A DNA stretch of 64,000 bases from Anisodus tanguticus (lineage: Eukaryota > Streptophyta > Magnoliopsida > Solanales > Solanaceae), in assembly GCA_034509755.1 (NCBI GenBank), contig CM067543.1, positions 15,376,954-15,440,953 on the forward strand, in the 5' to 3' direction. Below, piece by piece: positions 11,129 through 23,698 of the stretch. Within the stretch, counting starts at the first letter, position 1; each line of letters opens with the position of its first letter. The position numbers and the translations under genes were made by a program. Under the pieces are notes generated by a model, which saw nothing but the letters and a program-made list of their open reading frames with translations, searched no databases and had not been told where the DNA came from.

Positions 11129-13803
11129 TGTGCGCGCCCGTTTTATCACCAATGATTGTGATGCACAGGCGTTTCCCCTGGCGTTAGATTCAATGCTTGA
11201 GGAGTCGCCGCCTAATTATTCTACGGTAAATTAAGGCACCTAAATGTTAACATAAATGCTGTAAAATGAACTTCGATTACTTGTCTGCGAAACTATGAGA
11301 TTCTAGGTAAGGGTTATTTATTATCCTAAAGGGAAGGGGTTCGACATCCTTTAAGATCCGCTAACTTGCGATTGTCCGGTCAAACTCAGGTTAATTGTTA
11401 TGCTAAAGAAAGTGCATGTTTAAAAATATAAAATTAAAAATGATGTTCTAAGTAATTTAAAAGAATGCATTTTTTTATAACATAAAGAATTCTTGCAAAG
11501 GCGATTGCAGTTTTTTGAGAAATAAATTCCGACCTAAAATCCGAAAGAGTATGCATGCCATTTTTATGCAAATATATGTAAAACTGATTTTTTGAATAAA
11601 AGTATGCATTTATAAGGTACTGTTTATAAAAATAAAAGCAAAGTTGATTTTGGAAAAAGTAGGCATTTGCATGGCATTATTTATAAAATAATTAGAAAGT
11701 TGATTTTTGGATAAAGTATGCATTTGCATGGAATTATATATAAAATACATATTTTGCATTTGATAGTAAAGGAGGAAAGTAAATTATTTATAATGCAAGG
11801 AAGTGATTTTTATGAAAGTCATTTTAAGTTGCAAATCGGAAAAAGAAAAACTTATTTGTATGATTAATAAAGCGAATAAAAGATGACCAAATTGTTTTGA
11901 AATCATTAAATATGCATGACGAGCCTAAAATGAACTAGCGCCGAACTTCCGATTTTAAGACTAACCGAGCCTAAAAATAAATAAACTAGCGGCGGGTTTC
12001 CAATTTTAAACTACCCTATTAATCTATCCATTCAATGCCTAATTATTCTAAGCATTCTTCGTACAAAAATTGAATAATTTTTACAACCCAAAAAATAAAA
12101 AAAGGGACGGTATTAAAAGAATTAAAAAGCAGCGACTAGGGCGGATGTCGATATCATCCCGCCCTATTTGTTTAGAAGTCCCGAGGCAAGAGATATGCAA
12201 TGGATATGGATGCGGGTCTTCATTCGGCAATAGCCATGATGAGTCTCATAACGAGACTCTTCGTTGCTCCCGATGCATTTCATGTAAATAAAAGAAAAGA
12301 AAAGGATTAGTAGGATTTAAAATATATATACATAAGAAAATCGTGAATAAATGATTCATGAAAAAGTAATATGTTGTTGGAACTCAAGATGTAGGCAGGT
12401 GAAAAAGAATATAGATCAGGCCCAAAATGATAATCATCAAACTTAAAAGAATAGACCAATCCACATACATAATAGGGCCTAATTCAACACATATGCACTG
12501 ATATACACTTAGACATACATAAGAGCTGATATACATATAATATTCCTAATATACATGGTATATCCGAAATTATACAATAAAATACACAACTTAGATATAC
12601 ATATGAATGTATATCCATGTCTGTATATTTCGTATACCTTTGAGACATGCCATTTTCAAATTTAGCAAATTGAGGCCTTCTCCGGGCAGCGAACCGAAGC
12701 GTGTTTTGAATCGTCAAATCCCCTCGGAGAAGTTGTTTTGGAATACTATTTTTTGTCAATTTTGAAATGCTGATTTTCAGGTTTCGGAATGTTGGTTTTG
12801 GACTTTGGGTCTGGTTTGTGATCCGACACAGATTGCGACCTGACCCAGAAATAAAAAGGGATTCTTGAGGATTGAAACTAGTATTTTCGGATTGCAATTT
12901 AAGAACCAAAAGAGGAGTACTCTAGGATTGAAAAATTAAGAACTAAAAAGTACTTTCGAATTTTAGTTATGAAACCAAATAGGAATGTTTTGAATCAGAA
13001 ATTTGGGGACCAAATAGACCCGAATGCCTTCCTTTTCGGACAAAAACATACCTCAAAAACCAGCATTCGATTTCTTGTTTTCGGACCCAAAAAAATGATC
13101 TTTTTTGTTTGTATTTTCGGACCCCCCCTCAAATGAAGAACAAGGGGGGGGGGGGTTATAATGGATCCCCCCATAATGTTCGAGTTTTGAAATAAAATAG
13201 AGGGCAAAAGGCTAATTTTGGAATGGATTTGGGGCGGATTTTCGGAATAGGGTATGGGTTGGTGTCAGATAGTGTCAGGGGTTGGTGACTGGCGTGATAG
13301 AGAGGGGTTGGTAGGTCAGCAATGGGTTTTTTTGGGGGTGTGGGGTCGCGGCAGAAATGGTGTGTTTGGTTTAGGGTATGTTTTAGGTATAGGAAATAAG
13401 GGGTGTGGGTTTTGGGCTGGGGTGTGGCCAGTTTGTCTTGGCGTTTTGGGCCGAAAGGGGTTGATTTTTGTGGGTTGGGTAGAATATTTTAGGTGAGGGA
13501 AAAAATGGGTTATAAAAGGGTTTTAAAATGCTTTGAAGAAAAAATGTAATTTAAATCTAATATAATGATGTGATAAAAAATAAAAGCAGAATATTTTCGA
13601 AATGCTTACTGCTTAATATGAAAATGCAATGCCGTTTTGCAAAATAAAATAACCCCGAATATTAGGGTAAAAACCATGATTATGATATTAAAAAGCAAAT
13701 AATAATAAAAAATGTGAATAATAATAATAATGAAAATAAATGAGAATAAACAACGATATTAAAATCCTTATATATATATATATATATATAATGGTGATGC
13801 CGC
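11129..13803 (-). repeat. 5' LTR of the Tat/Ogre element
   Basis: Matches the 2095-4540 LTR from its TG end at 11129 to about 13732 and then degrades into a TA microsatellite (about 13770-13788). The expected TG...CA partner end is not visible, so the last ~70 bases are uncertain. It keeps a 215-bp segment (11294-11508) lost from the left LTR and has an extra ~190 bp (about 12810-13020) absent there. Confidence 0.75.
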
Positions 13804-13838
13804 GATACATTGATATTACATGTGATTGGCATGATGGT

Positions 13839-15693
13839 GATAAGTGAGAAAGAAACAATATTGATTCTTATGACATGTTATTTTTGTAGCCATTCTATGT
13901 TGAGTGATACAGAATGGCTAGCGGTGTGGTGGGTGGAAGAGTTACTCTAGGCTGTGTGATACAGAGTGACTAGTACATGGACTTCACGGGTCCCCCATGG
14001 GTCATGACTGCTGGGATGATGATATATTCCTCCTGGAGCATGTATGTATGCCATGAGATAGTTGGCCAGTGCATTACATTGCATTGCATTGCATTACATC
14101 ACATATACATTCACATTACATCCACTCATATATCTGATTCTGGTTGTTGTTTTCATGGTAATATGTGATGCGGTCAGCCTTAATTCCTTAATTATTAAGA
14201 CACTTGAGATGGTGGTTGCTTGCTAATCTATTACTTAGGCACTCGATGGATTTGAGCACTAGATGTTCTGCCTAGGCTATGACTATAGACTACTGAGACC
14301 TAGTGTAATTTACCTTATTGCAAGTCTTACGTGGGTGTTCTTAGTGATTACCTCATTTCCGTACTTGGATTCTCACTGGATACTTGGTTGTTTACTTTTA
14401 GACTATGATAGGGTTTGTACTTGATTGCAAGCATGTTTATTCCTCAGTTTCTTCCTTTATATATGTTAGCTAACTATTGTCGGCCTATGATACCTACCAA
14501 TACATAATGTTTATATTGATACTACTCTTGTTACACCCTTTTCGGGGTGTAGAGTTGTTGCAGGAACTTCCTTTATATAAGATGCTATTTGACACTATAT
14601 TTAATTACTCAAATTTCCTTAATTTTATAGAGTAAAATATTATTAATTTAGATAATTAAATAAATAATTTCCTCTTTAAATAATAAAAATTGATACATAT
14701 TTCTTAAAAATATGTGAAAATATACAAATGATATACAATAATATATTCGATAATATTTTTCCAAATAGCATGGAAAAATGTTACTGGAATAATTTTGTAA
14801 AGTCATTTTTGCTTTGTAACATACATATTTTACTCCGTTAATGATTCAAGAATTCTAAATAGTTAAATAAAGTATTGGATTGTAAAAATTAGGTTTCAAA
14901 ACTATTTACATACGCACTGGGTCTTATCTGAGGCTAATTAGTTTGTCATAGTATTAGTTAGTTGATAGGAAACAGAGAAAGGTAGGTATACATCCAGATC
15001 ATCCTTGACTCTTCATCTTACATTTTTTATATCATATATTTCTTTTCAGTGTAGTTATTTTGTTGCCTTACATATTCGGTACATTATTTTGCACCGGCGT
15101 CTCTTTCGTCGGGAACGCTGTATTCATAACTGTAATTCCAGATAGACAGCCGAAGAGACCTCCCCAGTAGTCAAAGTAGAGTATCAGCGTGATTGGTAAG
15201 CTCCATCTCATCCAGAGATACTAGGTCCAGCTTTTGAGAGTCTTTTGGATACATATACATGTGATGGGTAGGCCAGGGCCCTGTCTCTACCATACTACAG
15301 TTATGCGCTACCTAGAGGCTTGTTGACTTGTCCTGCATGTATAGTATGTCAGCATAGTGGCATTGTCGGCCTTATATATATATATATATATATGTGTATG
15401 TGTGTGTGTGTGTGTGTGTGTGTTAGGTTTTGTTGTTTGTAGATATACATGGTGACCTTGTCGGTCTGCATAGGTGATTATACATATATTTGGGTGATCC
15501 CATTGTGGTGTGATAGTTTTATCTACAAATTATGCACTACGGCCTTGTCAGCCTGAGATAGCATACTTGTGTTATATCTTGGCTTTGTCGGCCCCGAGTT
15601 TGCAAATTTTCAAGTTATACGAGTTACAGTTAGTATGCTCAAGGTCATTCTAGGCACTGGGTGCTAGACACGACTCTCCAGGTTTAGGGTGTG
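13839..15693 (+). repeat. Degenerate gypsy LTR-like repeat, copy A, right part
   Basis: Noncoding continuation of copy A after the Tat/Ogre insertion. Words such as 'cttgtcggcc', 'ccttgtcggtctgc', 'ccttgtcagcctgag' and 'ctttgtcggccccgag' recur between 15360 and 15600, and 'ggtgctagacacgac' then 'tagggtgtgata' sit at the probable LTR end near 15693. These are typical of Solanaceae Del/Tekay-type LTRs. A very AT-rich tract at 14575-14905 looks like an unassigned insertion. No ORF of note. Confidence 0.5.
15374..15422. repeat. (TA)n(TG)n compound microsatellite
   Basis: Uninterrupted TA dinucleotides followed by TG dinucleotides inside the LTR-like repeat. Confidence 0.95.
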
Positions 15694-17640
15694 ATAGTTA
15701 GAATGAGTCCCAAGTGATTCAGGTGAGATTCGGGCGAGTTTGTGGATTTTGAAGTTCTTAAGTTAAAAGATGAGTTTTAGTTGACTAAAGTCAACATCAA
15801 GGGCATTTGAGTCATTTTAGAAGTTTCATTGATTCCATTAGGTCTAGATTATTATTTATGACTTAGTTGAGTCATTGGTTCAATTCCCGAGGGACTCTGG
15901 TGTATTTTAGACTCTTTATTGAGATTTCAGTTAATTAAGAGAATTGGAGTTGACCATAGTCAATAGCGGGTCAAGATGACCTCGTATATCCTGAGTGTGT
16001 GTGCAAGTCCATTGCATGTTTTAGGAGTGATTTTCATATTTGTTTTGTGTCCGGGAGGTCTCGAATGATTTTCGGAGGTTGATTCGAAGTTTGGATGAAT
16101 TTTGGAATTGATGTTTTCTGGTGCACTCACATTTGCGAGGGGAAGATCGCAATTTCTAGTGCCGCATTTGTGATAAGTGGCTCACATTTGCGAGTTCTGC
16201 AATTGCGATGGAATGTCCTCTTTTGCGGATGGGTGGGGTCAGCAGTGAGCTCACATTTGCAATAATGTGTTCGCAATTGCGAAGACCATTGGGTTGAGAT
16301 ATTTAATTCTCCATTTCGACTTAGCTCATTTCATTCTCATATTTTGAGCTTGGGGTCTCAGTTTGGAGAGGATTTTCAAGATTCCTAGTCACTCTCTTAT
16401 GATTATTCTATCGATTATTAAGGGATTCCATGTTAGATATCATGATTTAAGTTGGGGATTTGGGGGGAAATAAACCCTAGTCTTGAACTAAAAGGAATTT
16501 CTCCAATTGATCATGTAATTGATGTTAGATTCTGATAATTTTTTATATCTAGGCTTCATAGATGATGGATAAACTGATTTTGGAATAAATTTTTCATTTT
16601 GTCCTTGAGGCTCGAGATCCTATTTTTGGGTGACTTTTTGGATCCGAAAGTTTTATATAGAAATATAGGTTTTGATAGAATCGTATGGTAACGTACTATC
16701 CATATTTGAATAGATTAGCACCTTTCAGAGGCATTAGAAAAAGTTAAAGCTTTTCACGGACTCCTATTCCAGGCAAGTTGAGATCTTGTACCTTATTTAA
16801 AGCGTCATAGTTGGTCTAATCAACTAAATATGAGGACATAATGGTCATAATAATGGGGTACCGATACTTGTGATGAGCACTTGTATCGGGTACTAGTGAC
16901 ATGTTATGGGTACTTACACCTTTAAATTATGTAGTGAATGCCATGCTTTGTGCATTAGCTAATAGAATAGTACGATAATCTGAATCCGTGATTGGGGTAT
17001 GAAGCCCGTACTTTTCGCATCATTATTATATTTTTGTCTTATATGTGAATAGGTGTTCCCATCACTCCTTTATACTCATTTAAAAGTGGAAAAGAAGAAA
17101 AATATCGAGTCTTTATTATGTGATTGACTAAAGGTTGAATCTTTATTGGATATATTGGCTTCTTATCATTGTGAATTTCATATTCATTCTTTATATGATA
17201 TCTCATGAATGTTATACTTGAGGATACTTATGTCAGTCTGAGGGGAAATGATTCCGGATGAAGTGATGCGCGTATATGAGCTCGAGTGGCTAGAGAAAGG
17301 TATTATGAGGGTACATTTGGCTAAGTGATGTGATTGAGAGCCTAGAAATGGCTGAGAACCATAAGGGAAATGATTTCGGGTGGTATATGGACATCGCGAG
17401 TCCCCCATTAGTCATAATTCGTTCATAGTTGAACGTGTGTATACTGGTGATGGAAAAGTCTTGCATGGCATTGTATTTCATTTGCATCTCATAACATTAC
17501 ATCGATATTTTGTATTTAGTACCTGCTTTGAGGATTAGATTCTATTGTTGATTTATGTGGATACCTTGTCAGACTTGAGGAACCAGATGTTATAACCAAT
17601 GATTGGATTAATGATTTTCGTGATTTAGTCTATTATTATT
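15694..17640 (+). repeat. Degenerate gypsy LTR-like repeat, copy B
   Basis: Second copy of the family at 1-2094, starting just after the probable end of copy A. The opening 300 bases align with the start of copy A, and 'cgagtcccccattagtcat' near 17399 matches 'cgggtcccccatgggtcat' near 13987. A gag-like scrap follows on the same strand, suggesting that this was a 5' LTR plus leader. Short ORFs at 17184-17487 have no similarity. Confidence 0.45.
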
Positions 17641-17659
17641 ATGGTAAACTAATGGGAGT

Positions 17660-18005
17660 TAGTGTGGAAGTAGCAATCGGAAGGCCAACCATCATCTTCG
17701 TTTACTGGGGTTTCAGGAAATATTAGACGTCGCCAAGGATTAGAGATAATTTGGCATGAGAGGTTTGAGTAGTGTGAGGGCAAGAAGGCTCGTCAGTTTG
17801 AAAGTTATGGTGGTGCTCCGCCTAGGGTCCAAAGTTACCCAGGGAGGGATTACCACCCTTAGTCTATAATAACCATTCATGTCACTATGCCACCGTCCGA
17901 GGTTGAGTATTCCGAGAATAGTACTTTCAGCTCGAGTCAGACTTCTTATGACTCATCATTTAGACCTTCAGGATGTGGAGGACATTCTATCCACCCACAT
18001 CCCGT
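17660..18005 (+). pseudogene. Gypsy gag C-terminal scrap
   Basis: In broken frames the plus strand reads a Gly/Ser/Arg/Pro-rich peptide (GVSGNIRRRQG, FESYGGAPPRVQSYPGRDYHP, VEYSENSTFSSSQTS). This resembles the low-complexity region before the zinc knuckle of Solanaceae chromovirus gag proteins. Stops interrupt it (TAG inside 'RFE*CEG' and 'HP*S'), and no zinc knuckle follows because a different element starts at about 18010. The evidence is compositional, so confidence is limited. Confidence 0.4.
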
Positions 18006-20966
18006 AAGGGTTGTATTAGTTTGCACGACCTTCTATCTACCTTAAAAAGTATCTAATTTTCTCCTAAGGAAAGAAAACGTTACTCTACCTATTCTAAGCT
18101 AGCGTTTCGTGGAATAAAAATACAGAACCGTAAAGTAAGAACACAATGATTTTTACGTGGAAACCACTCGGCTCACATGTGTAGCTTTGTGTCTATTTCT
18201 TCTGAGCTTGATTCATTCATTCATCTCTGTACTTCTGATGATCTCTTCACCTTTTCTCTTGATCACTCTCTTATACCATGTAGCACATTCAACCACTACA
18301 CTTGTTGGCTCTTTAGGATAGAACGATAGAACTCTATTCATGCTTGTTCTCTCTATCATGATCTACTATGTAGCTTCAAACTCGTTTATATTTGATCGTA
18401 TGATGGAACAATCTTATAAACTCGGTTCACTTCACTACTCTCTTTTCTCCTCATGATCTTCTCACTTCTGGATCATTCAGTCCCTACACTTGATGACCTG
18501 ATTTTGTGTTGACACACATATTTGCAACTTGTGTTCATGTGTATGCGTCTGTCTCTACAACTTCTTTGCAATACTTCTTGAGCTCTAATTAGACTGATTC
18601 ACCTATCATTCCTTTATGAACATTTTCACTTGTATCTGTGAAAGAACAAGCTCACGGACCTAATTTGTTCACTTCATTACAGCCTTTACTTGCGATAGAA
18701 CATGTCTTTAGACTTATTCTATTTAACATATGTGTTCTTTCTCTTATGTGTTTAGCTTAGTTTATCATACAACTAAGCTTGGTTTATGCACCTTACATAT
18801 TTAATTGTCATTCATCAAAACTACTTAGCACACTTCAGATGTCTTAATGCCAAAAAATTCTTCCTTTTTGATGATGACAAACCCCATATTCATCACGTCA
18901 GGAGTAACTTGTTCCATACACTCATAGCATCGAGTTTGGACTAAGATTAAAACATGCTAGCACGGGAGTCATAAAGATAGTAAGCACAATGATGTTTCTT
19001 CCCCCTTTTGGCATCATTAAAAAGTTAACTTAGATTGTAGTTAGTAATTAGTGATAGTATTGAACTCATGGCCACTAGGGCTATCACATACATGCAAACA
19101 GGAATCAATCACTCAGTTAAGAAAAAACATTCTTATCACACAAATAACGCATTGATTTGTGAAATGTGCAAAAGTTATTTTCATTAATCTTCAATCAGTA
19201 CAATTCAAATCCCTAATTACAGCCATATACAACAGATCATTCAAACTTGGAACTAGACTCTAGAAAATATTCATGGATAAAGCTATGGAGAGCCTAGTCA
19301 CTATACTAGTGAATATGTCTAATGTGGAGGTGACATCCTAGGTCTAAGTTCTGAAGTTTTTAGCTAAGAGGTGTGGATTGGTTATGGTCGAAAGGGGAGG
19401 ATATCTCTTCATCGTCTATTTCACCGTAATCACCTTTTGAGTCAGCCCCTTCTCTTGGATAGATCTTCATCAAATACCCCAAGAAGATCCACCATCCTTT
19501 TCACCAGTTTTTCCCATGAGGACCAAGATTTGGAATGCTCTTATTTCTAAGAAGATAGAGGATTCTTCTCTGTTTCAACCTTCCATACTTCTCCATGAAC
19601 CCTTATGTCTCCATAACTCCTATTTTCAATTATCCATATGCATTGCTTTGAGATGAACTATCAGTGTCATCCAACTCATTTTCTAGAGGAGTTGTCATAC
19701 CATTGATTTCCTCCATACTTACCCATGTATTGATACTTTTAAGGTATTCCCCCTTTTTATGAGCCCCGCCCAATTTTCTTTCTCATTTCTCCTTTCCAGT
19801 GGTGTCTAGATCCGTATAATGAGCAATGATGGGTTAGTGAGAGTAAACTAGAGGACATAGTATGATTTTGTGAAATTAAAGCAGTATGTAGATGAGAGAG
19901 ACTAAGCAGAACATGAAGAGGTATCAGGCATATTCTTCACGATTTTGGTTCCGTTATAAGATAGGGTTAATGGGATTTTTAGGAGTGGTGACTATTTTAT
20001 GTAGGGGTTAAGAGGGTAACCAAAGAGTCTTTTTTAGGAAGAGCAAAATTTGACCACGGTGGCGTTTTTAAAAGTGCCATCATGATTCACTTTTTCCTCT
20101 TCTCAATACTCTATTAAAGATGGCTAGATTTAACTAGGATAGGAAGAACAAGTTGTTCCATGATCTGAGTATATAATTGACTGTAGGGAAAATAATACAT
20201 ACCTAAAGCATTGGCTAACCATATGCACTACTTGATTCAAGGCATGTTTCTGTGACAGTGATCATGTTGATTTGCAAGAGATAATGAATATATTTAGGCA
20301 TATGACATACAATTAAATGTACAGACTGAGTAACATATCTTAGTTATGACACAGTCTAAGACAACCTTCCTAACCAATTTTAGGGATCATATGTGCATCC
20401 ATACTTATCCCTAATGCTACCACAGTTCTTGCATGACATCTAGGAGAGCCTTTTCAATTTAATCAATCAGAGGAATTTACCAGCCCCAGAACCCTTGGTT
20501 TCATCCGTAATGTAAGCTAGGCATAACATAAAATCCTAACCATATATTTTCACTTTTTGTTGAGAATGCCTTATCTGCGTCTTGCTTCTTCTCTGATCAG
20601 AAATCCCAACCCTGATTATTTGAAATAGACCTCGTTGATCATCTATTCTCACTTGAAGGAACAAGTTTCTGAACTTGTTTCTTAGGCGCAAAAGTACCCA
20701 CAATATTTTTCTGCTTTGAAAAACCAAAGTCAAAAGTTCCCCCTATCTTTGTGCCGTGCATCTTCTCCAAAAGGAGACTTTTAGTCATCTTTGATTTTCA
20801 ATTGAAGTCCTACCTTGAATTTTTTGCTAAACCTTTAGTGATGAACATGGTTCATTCATGAATGTCACTTAAATATTCCCCTATCTAATTGCCTTTCCTT
20901 TTGAGAAGATTTCTTTTTGCATCAATTGTCTTCCTTCTATTCTGAGAGTGAGCAGAATTCTTTAAT

Positions 20967-21948
20967 TCAAACTCCTTTTATGACTTGAACAAGCACCTTC
21001 CATACATCAACATAGCTTGTTTTTCTGCTCTTCTTTCCTTCAAAACTATCAAGGTTAGTTTTGGGAACCCAGACATGTTTGGGTCCCTTTCCATTGATCA
21101 TTAGATGGATTAGGTATTTCTTTGTCCATTCAGGCAGGGCCCAAGTGAATCTGTTTCCAACCCCTATTACTCTCTTTCTGATTGTCCTGGGCTTTCTGTT
21201 TCTCAGATCCTTTGAACATTTAATTTTGAGATGACCAATCCTCCCGCATAGTGTGCACAACTCTCCCTTATTAGATTCTTCCTTAGCCATCCAATAATAG
21301 CCTAGACCTGTGGTAATATTTTGTGTCTGGCTAGTATGATTAGAGAGCAGTTGGGATGATTGAGTCCAGCGATTTGCCCATTCTAGATCAGTTTCTTCTC
21401 TTGCAAGAAAAGCAGTGTGATCTGAGTTCTAGTCTTCGATGGCCACAAAAGCAGTGTGATCATTGTCATCCTCTGATTCATCATCTGATCCCCACGCAAC
21501 CACTATAGTTTTTAGGGTCTCATTCTCATTCTTTCCATTGGCCTACTATTTCCGTTTTTCTTTCTCTACTCTGTTTTTCTTCCACTCAATTACCCATAGT
21601 GGACAGTCTTTAATCATGTGATCCATTTTATAGCATTTAAAGCACCCACCAAACTGAGACCTGACATAGCTTCTTCCCTACTCAGATAAACTATTACCAC
21701 CATATTGTTTTTCCTTTTTGAGGAACTTTCTAAAATTTCCGGTGTTCAACGCGATCTCCTTTTCATCCTCGTCTTTAGACGCTTTGAGTGTGAGGGATCT
21801 CCCAGTAGTAGCTTCTTAATTCCTGGAGTTCTCCATATCAATTTCATATGTAGCTTCTTGATTCCTGGAGTTCTCCATATCAATTTCATATGTCTCTAGG
21901 TTGCCTACCAACTCGTCAAGCGACATACTTAAAATGTCCTTAGTGTCA
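20967..21948 (-). pseudogene. Copia gag with two CCHC zinc knuckles, broken
   Basis: Read leftward from 21948: 'DILSMSLDELVGNLETYEIDMEN', typical of the end of a Copia gag (UBN2 family), a 14-residue duplicated block, then a first knuckle C-x2-C-x4-H-x4-C (CFKCYKMDHMIKDC, near 21650), an acidic stretch (SDDESEDDND), stops, and an open piece 21290-20967 with a second knuckle (CTLCGRIGHLKIKC) followed by 'KGPKHVWVPKTN', a phrase that precedes protease in Copia polyproteins. The two-knuckle arrangement matches the two SIRE elements later in this window. Several in-frame stops make it nonfunctional. Confidence 0.7.
21808..21891 (-). repeat. Tandem duplication, 2 x 42 bp, in Copia gag
   Basis: Units 21808-21849 and 21850-21891 differ at one base as I read them. 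The 42-bp length preserves the frame and doubles the peptide YEIDMENSRN(Q)EAT. Confidence 0.9.
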
Positions 21949-21951
21949 CGA

Positions 21952-22756
21952 CCCTAAAGTCTCATTGTGTTGTGAGGCACCTACCCTACCCCGTTGGTGA
22001 ACACCAATCCTTCAATAGAATAAAATATAAGTAAATGAGGAAAGATAAAGGAACAACGTAAGTATTATCAAGTCTTGGAACTTAATACGTAAACATGCAA
22101 GAAATTCCCAAAAATCCGGTAGTCATGAATACAGAGATCTAAATAAGAATACAATTTTAAAAGTGAAATACATAGTGTTGTCCGAAAATACAAAGACAGA
22201 GTCATAAATAATTTGAATGGAGTTCCAGTGCTAGGAAGGAATCTACGGATTACCCTGGACTCCTCTAGCAATCTCCAAAGGTCGGCTCTCAAGCTACTCT
22301 GCTATAATTCGGATCAGTACCTGCACATAGAGTGCAACAAGTGTAGAATGAGTACATGAAGCATGAGTACAGGAAGCATGAGTACCCACCAACATCATCG
22401 AGAGGGTTGGTACTTTCTGATACTTCTCTACTAGTTAGTCGACTAAGTATAAAGACAGTTCAATTATCCAAACCTAACAATAGTTTCTATAGTTCAACAA
22501 AGTACAAAAATTATCAAGGTTTGCAAGTCTTATTACAACTCTCAACAATATTACCAAACCATCCTAAACCCCAGTTAGGGCGTCTAGTCCTATCAAGTCT
22601 CATAACTCGACCTCACAATAGTTATAAGCCTCAAGTATCAGTATTTCCTCTATCAAAAGAAATAAGATCATATAGTTTACCAAAAATCAACACTGAGTAC
22701 ACACAACATCAAGTACATATCAAAATATGAATGAATGCAATGCAAATTATATGTAT
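21952..22756. repeat. Gypsy LTR fragment beginning TGTCACGACCC
   Basis: Starts with the TGTCACGACCC signature of Solanaceae Ty3/gypsy LTRs at the exact point where the Copia gag stops. It contains 'ctgctataattcggatcagtacctgca' type wording and short direct repeats ('catgagtacaggaagcatgagta', 22363-22385). No partner LTR or internal region is visible, so it is a solo or truncated LTR with the right end estimated. The 124-codon plus-strand ORF at 22356-22730 lies inside it and shows no similarity. Confidence 0.5.
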
Positions 22757-22859
22757 TTATGCAATTGTCATATGTACCCGGTATACACACGCTTCTGTAA
22801 AGGCAGGGGATTGGTTTTGGTGCGGAAAACATCTCTCTTTATATTGGTGGTCGCATGAA

Positions 22860-23698
22860 ATTATCTTCTCATAGTCTGGTAGCATCCCGAAAAATATCTG
22901 GTTGAAAGTTTTTGGAGTTCCCCTAAATGCTTGGTCAGTTGACACTTTCGAATATATAGGGGCTCGTTGTGGGTTTTTTTTATCGATGTTGATAAAGATA
23001 TGAAGAAAAGAAACCATCTGATGTGGGATCATATCTATGTCAAAAAATCAGGCATGAAGTTTCCGGCAAGTTTGAATTTTGAATTTGATGATAGGGTTTT
23101 CGAATTGCCAATAATTTTCGGAATCCGGTCTTTTCCTTTACCTGCTGGTCCTTCGACTGGTTTTGGTTAGGCTGGTAATCAGATGGGGTCGAATTCTTTT
23201 TCAGTTCCACGTGCAAATACCATTAATGAACCACGTGACACATATGTGGAAGAACCTGTGGGGAAAAGAAAGAATTCGAAGAATTTAATTACAAGTGGCC
23301 CGGTCCAATTTTCTTCTAAAAGCCAAGGTAGTAAGAAACACTACAAAGGGAAAACTTCATTATTTTTTAACCGCGTCTACTACACTAAAGTCCCACTTAC
23401 AAGAAAACACTTCAAGCAACACAAAAAGACGCAAGTATGGAGAGCATCTGCATCAAATCTAGACCCATGCAGCTTCAGAACTTCATCTTCTTTCAGTGCT
23501 TCTTCCTCTTTTGATCCGTTTGAACTAGAAATTCAAGCATCCAATCTTAGGGATTTAGAACTCATAGAGGGGACAATATCTCAGTTTGAAGCAGATGATG
23601 AAGCAGATCATGCAGGACACCCGATGAATACTTTTATCCCCAAGCCAATTTTCTTAGAACTGACAAGACCTGATGAGCCCGACTCTAGTATTTTATAA
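22860..23698 (+). pseudogene. LINE ORF1-like (DUF4283-type) fragment
   Basis: In broken frames it reads IPKNIWLKVFGVPLNAWSVD, TFEYIGARCGFF, then (22967 onward) DVDKDMKKRNHLMWDHIYVK, a peptide pattern of the DUF4283 domain found in ORF1 of plant L1 LINEs and related Solanaceae proteins. A run of eight T's near 22970 coincides with a frameshift, and a TAG at about 23168 separates it from a 171-codon open tail (23183-23698) rich in Ser, Phe, Lys and Asp that I cannot match to anything. No endonuclease or RT follows, so this is a truncated copy. The tail might instead be an unrelated ORF. Confidence 0.5.

Larger units (their letters stand above)
2095..13803 (-). mobile_element. Tat/Ogre-lineage Ty3/gypsy retrotransposon, internally deleted
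   Basis: Minus-strand LTR retrotransposon. The left (3') LTR and right (5') LTR are clearly related along most of their length. Reading leftward from the 5' LTR come a tRNA-Arg-type primer binding site, a leader, gag fragments (10183-8414), a gag-protease linker (8249-7692), the last part of integrase (about 7460-7013), a long 3' untranslated region with tandem repeats, a polypurine tract and the 3' LTR. Protease, RT, RNase H and most of integrase are missing, so it cannot move by itself. The lineage call rests on the integrase C-terminus, the primer binding site type and the repeat-rich 3' region known for Tat/Ogre elements. The right boundary is uncertain by tens of bases, and no clean 5-bp target duplication is seen. 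Confidence 0.8.
18010..21951 (-). mobile_element. Copia (SIRE-like) retrotransposon remnant
   Basis: Minus-strand remnant. At its right, gag sequence with two CCHC zinc knuckles (near 21650 and 21250) is readable in broken frames. At its left, around 18840-18890, the element strand has 'tttgtcatcatcaaaaag', a phrase common just before the 3' LTR of SIRE-type Copia elements, and the ~830 bp further left (18010-18840) may be that LTR. Between them (18.9-20.9 kb) only scraps remain. Its right end is cut by a gypsy LTR at 21952. The pol core is not recognisable, so this is an internally deleted, old copy. Confidence 0.5.

Noticed and set aside
22356..22730. Plus-strand ORF of 124 codons.
   Set aside because: Lies within a gypsy LTR fragment, with no similarity and biased composition only.
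22967..23698. Considered as an endogenous caulimovirid or coat-protein-like gene.
   Set aside because: The readable motif (KDMKKRNHLMW...IYVK) fits the DUF4283/LINE ORF1 domain better, and no viral RT or movement protein is nearby.
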